Shown: positions 59,514 to 64,000 of the stretch, in pieces
How the letters are laid out: each line of letters opens with the position of its first letter
Numbering within the stretch: the stretch's first letter is position 1
NCBI RefSeq assembly: GCF_005843885.1
Contig: NZ_CP040443.1
Location: 62,001-126,000, forward strand
Reading direction: 5' to 3'
Source: Escherichia sp. E4742
GTDB lineage: Bacteria > Pseudomonadota > Gammaproteobacteria > Enterobacterales > Enterobacteriaceae
Length of the DNA: 64,000 nucleotides
Translations under genes and position numbers: made by a program
Notes under the pieces: generated by a model
Told to the model about the DNA's origin: nothing
Database searches by the model: none
The model's input: only the letters and a program-made list of their open reading frames with translations

Positions 59514-60314
59514 TCACCACCAGGCGTGAAAGTGGTGAACCGGACCAATCCCGTGGCCAACTTCCAGTGTGTCTGCCTGCGCTAACGCCGCAGAAAGCCA
59601 GCTTTTTGCCTCCTGTACGGTGTCAGCCCAGTTTGTATGGCGCGGGCGTAGTGCAGCCAGCGCCGCAGAGAGGGTACAACCGGTGCCGTGGGTGTTTTTG
59701 GTCATAATACGCGGTGCGGTAAACCGTTGTTCACCTTCGCGGGTAAACAGCCAGTCCGGGCTTTGCTCATCATCCAGATGACCGCCTTTCATCAGCACTG
59801 CGCCACAGCCCATCGCCAATAATTCACGTCCCTGTTCCAGCATTTCCTGTTCGTTACGCGCGTGTGGCGCGTCGAGCAAGGCGGCAGCTTCGGGCAAGTT
59901 TGGTGTTATTAATGAAACCTGTGGCAATAATCGACCGCGCAGCGTGGCAACCGCCGAAGGTGAAAGCAGCGGATCGCCGCTTTTTGCCAGCATAACGGTA
60001 TCCAGCACCACGTTTTGGATCTGATAACGTTGCAGCCGTTCTGCCACCGCTTCAACGATATCGGTTTCCGCCAACATACCGATTTTGGTGGTGTCTATTC
60101 GCACATCGCTGAACACCGAATCAAGCTGGGCGGCGACAAAATCAGGCTCAATGCGATACACCGACTGTACGCCACGGGTATTTTGCGCCACCAGTGCAGT
60201 AATAACGGAGCAACCATAAGCGCCAAGTGCCGAGAAGGTTTTAAGGTCGGCCTGAATTCCTGCACCGCCGCTCGGGTCAGTACCTGCTATCGTCAGAGCG
60301 TTAATCCGTTTCAT
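59514..60314 (-). CDS. thiD: ThiD, HMP/HMP-P kinase
   Basis: 266 residues. Ribokinase-like with TIAGTDPSGGAGIQADLKTF at the N-terminus and the catalytic NTHGTGCTLSAALAA with the base region near 213. It phosphorylates hydroxymethylpyrimidine twice for thiamin synthesis. Overlaps thiM by four bases. Confidence 0.97.
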   Translation of the reverse strand: MKRINALTIAGTDPSGGAGIQADLKTFSALGAYGCSVITALVAQNTRGVQSVYRIEPDFVAAQLDSVFSDVRIDTTKIGMLAETDIVEAVAERLQRYQIQNVVLDTVMLAKSGDPLLSPSAVATLRGRLLPQVSLITPNLPEAAALLDAPHARNEQEMLEQGRELLAMGCGAVLMKGGHLDDEQSPDWLFTREGEQRFTAPRIMTKNTHGTGCTLSAALAALRPRHTNWADTVQEAKSWLSAALAQADTLEVGHGIGPVHHFHAWW

Positions 60315-61099
60315 GCCTGTACCTCCTGCGTCAGCTGCCAGAGCGCGTCAAGGAAATGTGGAACAAAACTACCCGGCCCCTCGCTTCTGGCGACTGCGCG
60401 TTCTCCGGCTTGTTTCATCCAGTGACAGGCAGATGCGATATTTTCCAGCGTATCACCCGATAATGCACAACTGGCGGCGACGACTGCCGATAATGCACAG
60501 CCAGTTCCTACCACTTTGGTCATTAACGGATCGCCGCCGTGAATGCCAACGGTGCGACGACCATCGGTAACATAATCTACCTCGCCAGTGACCACGACGA
60601 CTGCGCCAGTTTCCCGTGCCAGAGTTTGTGCAGCGGGCAACGCGTTAGCTACGTCGTCAGTGGTATCCACACCACGTCCACTATTAGCAATGCCAGCTAA
60701 TGCAATGATTTCCGAAGCATTACCGCGTATCGCTGTCGGTTTAAAAGATAAAAGTTCATGACAAAAACAGCGGCGATAATCGAGCGCACCAACCGCAACC
60801 GGATCAAGTGTCCAGGGCGTTTGTGATCGTGTTGCCTGCTCAACGGCGGCACGCATCGCCTGCGCACGTGGCTGCGTCAGTGTGCCAACGTTAATCAACA
60901 AGGCACTGGCGATGGCCGCAAACTGACTGGCCTCTTCGGTTTCAATAACCATCGCTGGCGATGCACCGAGCGCCAGTAAAGTATTGGCAGTAAAGGTTTG
61001 CACCACATCATTGGTCATGCAGTGCACAAGGGGAGAGTGTTGGTGAAAGAGGTGTAACGCGTGCGCAGATTGCGCGGAACTCAGCAGGTCGACTTGCAT
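60311..61099 (-). CDS. thiM: ThiM, hydroxyethylthiazole kinase
   Basis: 262 residues. VHCMTNDVVQ near the start, LDPVAVGAL, and KVVGTGCALSAVVAASCAL with the catalytic Cys/Asp-type loop. Salvages thiazole. First gene behind the TPP riboswitch. Confidence 0.97.
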   Translation of the reverse strand: MQVDLLSSAQSAHALHLFHQHSPLVHCMTNDVVQTFTANTLLALGASPAMVIETEEASQFAAIASALLINVGTLTQPRAQAMRAAVEQATRSQTPWTLDPVAVGALDYRRCFCHELLSFKPTAIRGNASEIIALAGIANSGRGVDTTDDVANALPAAQTLARETGAVVVVTGEVDYVTDGRRTVGIHGGDPLMTKVVGTGCALSAVVAASCALSGDTLENIASACHWMKQAGERAVARSEGPGSFVPHFLDALWQLTQEVQA

Positions 61100-61104
61100 A
61101 GTTT

Positions 61105-61224
61105 GCTCCTGCCATAACGTGAAGAAGCAATGACCTGATGGTCTGTGACTTCCCTACGCTGGCATTATCCAGATCAGGTGATACGGGTATTTCTCAGCCT
61201 TCACGCAGAAGGGCACCCCGAGTC
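61105..61224 (-). promoter_or_regulatory. TPP riboswitch (THI element) of thiMD
   Basis: On the minus strand the aptamer runs from GACTCGGGGTGCCC (61224) through CTGAGA (about 61198) and ACCTGATCTGGATAATGCCAG to GGGAAGTC (61147), all conserved THI-box parts. The expression platform reaches the thiM start and hides the ribosome site when TPP is bound, as known for E. coli thiM. Confidence 0.97.
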
Positions 61225-61321
61225 GTTTGGTTGCGATAATGAATCGCAGAGGAGGATGTTAATGTCCGGCGCGCGCGTTGTAAACGAGGAAAAACAGCAG
61301 TATTGCAATAACGGTACGAAA

Positions 61322-61594
61322 CTATTTGATATACGAATCCAGCACCTTAAGAACAACATCCAGGTCTTCTTCACGCTTTAGCTCATCGCCCTGGTGAACG
61401 ATGTGTTCCGTTAGATGACCTTTAATCACTTCCCGCATCAGGCCGTTTACCGCACCACGAATGGCGGCAATCTGTTGTAGAACGGCAGCGCATTCATGCG
61501 GCTCGTCGAGCATTTTCTTGAGCGCGACGACCTGTCCCTGAATCTTGCTGGCGCGCGCTTTCAGTTTCTGTTTATCACGGATGGTATGAGACAT
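61322..61594 (-). CDS. rcnR: RcnR, nickel/cobalt-sensing repressor
   Basis: 90 residues of the CsoR/RcnR family: [20 protein letters not shown] with His3 as metal ligand, [20 protein letters not shown] with Cys35, and HLTEHIVH with His60 and His64. It represses rcnA and itself in the absence of nickel or cobalt. Divergent from rcnA with two operators between. Confidence 0.97.
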
Positions 61595-61642
61595 GGCAAA
61601 ACCTGGTTAACAAGATCATGGAAAATCATAGCACTATTAATC

Positions 61643-61677
61643 TACTGGGGGGTAGTATCATGTACTGGGGGGGAGTA
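61643..61677. promoter_or_regulatory. two RcnR operators
   Basis: TACTGGGGGGTAGTA (61643-61657) and TACTGGGGGGGAGTA (61663-61677) are the TACT-G6-N-AGTA type of RcnR site, 20 bases apart, in the rcnR-rcnA intergenic region. Confidence 0.92.
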
Positions 61678-61714
61678 GAATCAGGACGCCGAATTAATAC
61701 TAAGAATTATTATC

Positions 61715-62536
61715 ATGACCGAATTTACCACTCTTCTTCAGCAAGGAAACGCCTGGTTTTTCATTCCCAGCGCCATCTTACTTGGTGCGCTTCATGGCCT
61801 GGAGCCGGGGCACTCAAAAACGATGATGGCGGCGTTTATCATCGCCATTAAAGGTACGATTAAACAGGCAGTGATGCTTGGACTGGCCGCAACCATTTCG
61901 CATACGGCAGTAGTCTGGTTGATTGCTTTTGGTGGGATGGTGATCAGCAAACGCTTTACTGCACAGTCAGCGGAGCCGTGGCTTCAGTTGATTTCCGCGG
62001 TGATCATTATTGGCACCGCGTTCTGGATGTTCTGGCGCACCTGGCGAGGTGAACAAAACTGGCTGGAGAATATGCATGAGCACCACCATCATGACCATCA
62101 TCACGACCACAACCACGAGCATGATCATCATCACGAACATGGTCAGAGCGACGAGTATCAGGATGCTCATGCGCTGGCCCATGCCAGTGACATTAAACGA
62201 CGCTTTGATGGTAGAGAGGTCACCAACTGGCAAATTTTGCTGTTTGGCTTAACCGGCGGGCTTATCCCCTGCCCTGCGGCAATAACAGTGTTGTTGATTT
62301 GCATTCAGTTGAAAGCCCTCACATTGGGTGCAACTCTGGTCGTCAGTTTCAGCATCGGCCTGGCAATAACGCTGGTCACCGTAGGCGTTGGCGCAGCAAT
62401 CAGTGTTCAGCAGGTTGCAAAACGCTGGAGCGGATTTAACACTCTCGCTAAACGCGCCCCCTATTTTTCCAGTCTGTTAATTGGTTTAGTCGGGTTGTAT
62501 ATGGGAGTGCATGGCTTTATGGGTATTATGAGATAA
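61715..62536 (+). CDS. rcnA: RcnA, nickel/cobalt efflux protein
   Basis: 273 residues, six membrane segments. Between the third and fourth lies a metal-binding loop (about 115-150) rich in His, Asp and Glu (EHHHHDHHHDHNHEHDHHHE). HGLEPGHSKTM in TM1-2 is conserved in the family. It exports Ni2+ and Co2+. Confidence 0.96.
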   Translation: MTEFTTLLQQGNAWFFIPSAILLGALHGLEPGHSKTMMAAFIIAIKGTIKQAVMLGLAATISHTAVVWLIAFGGMVISKRFTAQSAEPWLQLISAVIIIGTAFWMFWRTWRGEQNWLENMHEHHHHDHHHDHNHEHDHHHEHGQSDEYQDAHALAHASDIKRRFDGREVTNWQILLFGLTGGLIPCPAAITVLLICIQLKALTLGATLVVSFSIGLAITLVTVGVGAAISVQQVAKRWSGFNTLAKRAPYFSSLLIGLVGLYMGVHGFMGIMR

Positions 62537-62544
62537 AACAATCA

Positions 62545-62573
62545 CCTGGGCTTCGTTATCCCTTTAGCCCAGG
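62545..62573 (+). terminator. rcnA terminator-like hairpin
   Basis: CCTGGGCT and AGCCCAGG pair around a 13-base loop, beginning eight bases after the rcnA stop. The T-run is weak. The next 180 bases to rcnB hold AT-rich DNA and probably its promoter (TTATATTGTATGA near 62692). Confidence 0.55.
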
Positions 62574-62753
62574 ATGATTCTTAAATCAGCTTATTCCGCT
62601 CACTTCTCGCTCAATGAGGATGCTTTTGCTGCATCCTTTCATTTACACTTTTTACGAAATCATGGGATCACTAACAAAATATCGCTTGTCGGTTATATTG
62701 TATGACAGGAAAGATATGCGACTGATTTTACTGATCCCCAACGTGGAGAGTAT

Positions 62754-63092
62754 ATGACCATAAGAAATAAGTTATTGTTGGGTGCGCTGTTGCTGGCAAC
62801 CAGCGTAGCGTGGGCCGCGCCGGCCACTGCGGGTTCGACCAATGCCTCTGGAATTTCAAAGTATGAGTTGAGTAGTTTCATTGCTGACTTCAAGCATTTC
62901 AAGCCAGGCGATACCGTTCCAGAGATGTACCGCACCGATGAGTACAACATTAAGCAGTGGCAGTTGCGTAACCTGCCCGCACCTGACGCCGGAACCCACT
63001 GGACCTATATGGGTGGCGCATATGTGTTGATCAACGACACTGACGGTAAAATCATTAAAGCCTACGATGGCGAAATATTTTACCATCGCTAA
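62754..63092 (+). CDS. rcnB: RcnB (YohN), periplasmic protein for nickel/cobalt homeostasis
   Basis: 112 residues with a cleavable signal peptide (MTIRNKLLLGALLLATSVAW then AAPATA). The mature RcnB domain has YELSSFIADFKHFKPGDTVPE, YMYRTDEYNIKQWQLRNLP-type stretch and GTHWTYMGGAYVLINDTDGKI. It works with RcnA in metal balance. GTGGAGAG upstream of the ATG. Confidence 0.95.
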   Translation: MTIRNKLLLGALLLATSVAWAAPATAGSTNASGISKYELSSFIADFKHFKPGDTVPEMYRTDEYNIKQWQLRNLPAPDAGTHWTYMGGAYVLINDTDGKIIKAYDGEIFYHR

Positions 63093-63117
63093 AAAAAGCC
63101 CCCTCATCATGAGGGGG
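63091..63117 (-). terminator. terminator facing yehA
   Basis: CCCCCTC-ATCAT-GAGGGGG with seven A on the plus strand side of 63091-63097, so on the minus strand it is followed by a T-run and ends the yeh fimbrial transcript. It may also act weakly for rcnB. Confidence 0.75.
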
Positions 63118-63173
63118 AAATGCAGACACCTTATTATTTTTTATTATTAGCCACTTGCTCGTCTTACTTGTTA

Positions 63174-64000
63174 TTAGTCGTATTTCACGTTGATTAAGGC
63201 GGTAGCCTTCAGTGCGCCAGATTTAACTTTATTTTTATCATAAACATAGTAACTGGCTGTTACCGGAATTGAGACCGTTGTATCTGTAATTTTTGACTTC
63301 GCAGCAATTTCCTTTAAATTTGCGTATCCTTTACTGCTGTCAGTGATATTTAAAAGTGTGACTGGCGAACCATTACTTTCAAGAACAAATCCTACGCCAT
63401 TATCTTCCGCACCTTTCAGTATCGTGTTGCTGCTGGTTAACAAGTCAGAACTTGATAAATACACCTGCATTTTCCGTGATGTTTGATTTTGTTGACCTAA
63501 TAAGTTTTTACAACGCAGAATAATATCCCCTTTTTTACTATTTATTGTTGCTTTGTTACCTGTGACTGGTAATTGTGAAACGGGAATACTCTCTAAAGTA
63601 ATTAATAAATCATCAGGTTTGCAGGTCGTCGTTATCTGATTATATGATAATGCCAGATTAAAGGAATAGACACCTGCATTTTGTGCCAATGCATTTCTGT
63701 AGCTATTCACACATGCATCCCACGACTTTCCTCCTAGCAAACACAGTAAAAATTGTACTGCAGCACTTCCACGCGTTGTTGATGAAGCACTGGATAATGT
63801 CGCGACACCATTAATCATCACTGCTCCGCCGCCCCCCGCAGAAACATTCACTTTCGCGTTACTGGCCGCTGACGTCACCGTTACTGAATAACCACTGGTG
63901 AAACTGGTCTGGTTATTGGATAATGTGATGCTGTTTTTATTAGTCCATTCAAAATGTAAATTTAATTTAATAGTATCGTTATAAAGCCCAACAATAATAT
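63174..64000 (-). CDS. yehA: YehA, fimbrial adhesin-like protein, 5' end outside window
   Basis: The minus frame is open from the stop at 63174 to the window edge, giving 274 visible residues. They show a beta-rich, Ser/Thr/Asn-rich sequence with a Cys pair (CLLGGKSWDAC) and CKPDDLLITLESIPVS ... ILRCKNL, typical of a chaperone-usher fimbrial subunit domain at the C-terminus (TDTTVSIPVTASYYVYDK ... ALINVKYD). K-12 YehA is the tip adhesin of the Yeh fimbria and lies at the same place. Confidence 0.88.
   Translation of the reverse strand, partial: IIVGLYNDTIKLNLHFEWTNKNSITLSNNQTSFTSGYSVTVTSAASNAKVNVSAGGGGAVMINGVATLSSASSTTRGSAAVQFLLCLLGGKSWDACVNSYRNALAQNAGVYSFNLALSYNQITTTCKPDDLLITLESIPVSQLPVTGNKATINSKKGDIILRCKNLLGQQNQTSRKMQVYLSSSDLLTSSNTILKGAEDNGVGFVLESNGSPVTLLNITDSSKGYANLKEIAAKSKITDTTVSIPVTASYYVYDKNKVKSGALKATALINVKYD

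Noticed and set aside
61145..61381. A 78-residue plus-strand frame upstream of thiM
   Set aside because: It is antisense to the TPP riboswitch and the end of rcnR; no ribosome site or domain.

Overview
The window is chromosomal DNA of Escherichia coli, or something very close to it. From about 31.6 kb rightward the gene order is that of the K-12 chromosome: mdtABCD-baeSR, yegP, trhP(yegQ), cyaR, yegS, gatR, gatDCBAZY, fbaB, yegTUV, yegW, yegX, thiD-thiM, rcnR-rcnA-rcnB and the 3' part of yehA. Positions 1 to about 31.6 kb are most of a lambdoid prophage. Its left end lies outside the window and its integrase end abuts the mdtA promoter region.

The prophage is drawn reversed relative to the usual lambda map. 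From right to left it holds: the attachment site; int and xis; an early 'left' operon read on + (N, cIII, kil, a Sak4-like ATPase with an SSB-like partner, an Abc2-like gene, an HNH endonuclease and many small ea-type genes); an immunity region with cI, OR and cro, and a two-gene module in the rex position; then the 'right' operon on - (cII, replication initiator with internal iterons, DnaB-type helicase, the nin genes, Q). Beyond Q come the lambda-type late promoter, 6S RNA and tR', two tRNA genes, a lysis cassette (pinholin, SAR endolysin, Rz/Rz1), a KilA-N gene with an embedded second o-spanin, terminases, head genes and neck genes. The left edge cuts a DUF3383 tail-sheath-like gene. The regulatory and replication genes are lambda/P22/21-like. 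The head and tail genes (DUF1073 portal, DUF2213 protease, DUF2184 capsid, DUF4054, DUF3383) are of a contractile-tail type, so the phage is a mosaic, probably with myovirus morphology.

Regulatory logic visible in the DNA: CI and Cro share three operators between their divergent promoters. pRE has the CII half-sites. N has a P22-type RNA-binding end and both nut sites carry P22-type boxB hairpins. Q acts on a pR'/6S/tR' unit that is almost unchanged from lambda. The integrase keeps the lambda arm-binding domain but has a diverged core, and the integration point is at the 3' end of a Sib antitoxin RNA gene upstream of mdtA.

The host part looks intact. It comprises the BaeSR-controlled MdtABC RND efflux system with a BaeR box just outside the prophage; a two-repeat YegP; the TrhP tRNA hydroxylation factor; the CyaR sRNA; the YegS lipid kinase; a complete galactitol PTS regulon with an uninterrupted gatR; an unusually regular array of REP (BIME) units; class I aldolase FbaB; the little-understood yegTUV cluster with its GntR regulator; thiamin salvage genes under a TPP riboswitch; and nickel/cobalt efflux with clear RcnR operators.

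The best candidates for something new are the two-gene module in the rex position (21.1-21.9 kb), the KilA-N/spanin chimera (10.4-11.2 kb), the transglycosylase-like TIM-barrel candidate (29.2-30.0 kb), the chimeric N and integrase proteins, and the use of a Sib RNA gene as attachment site.
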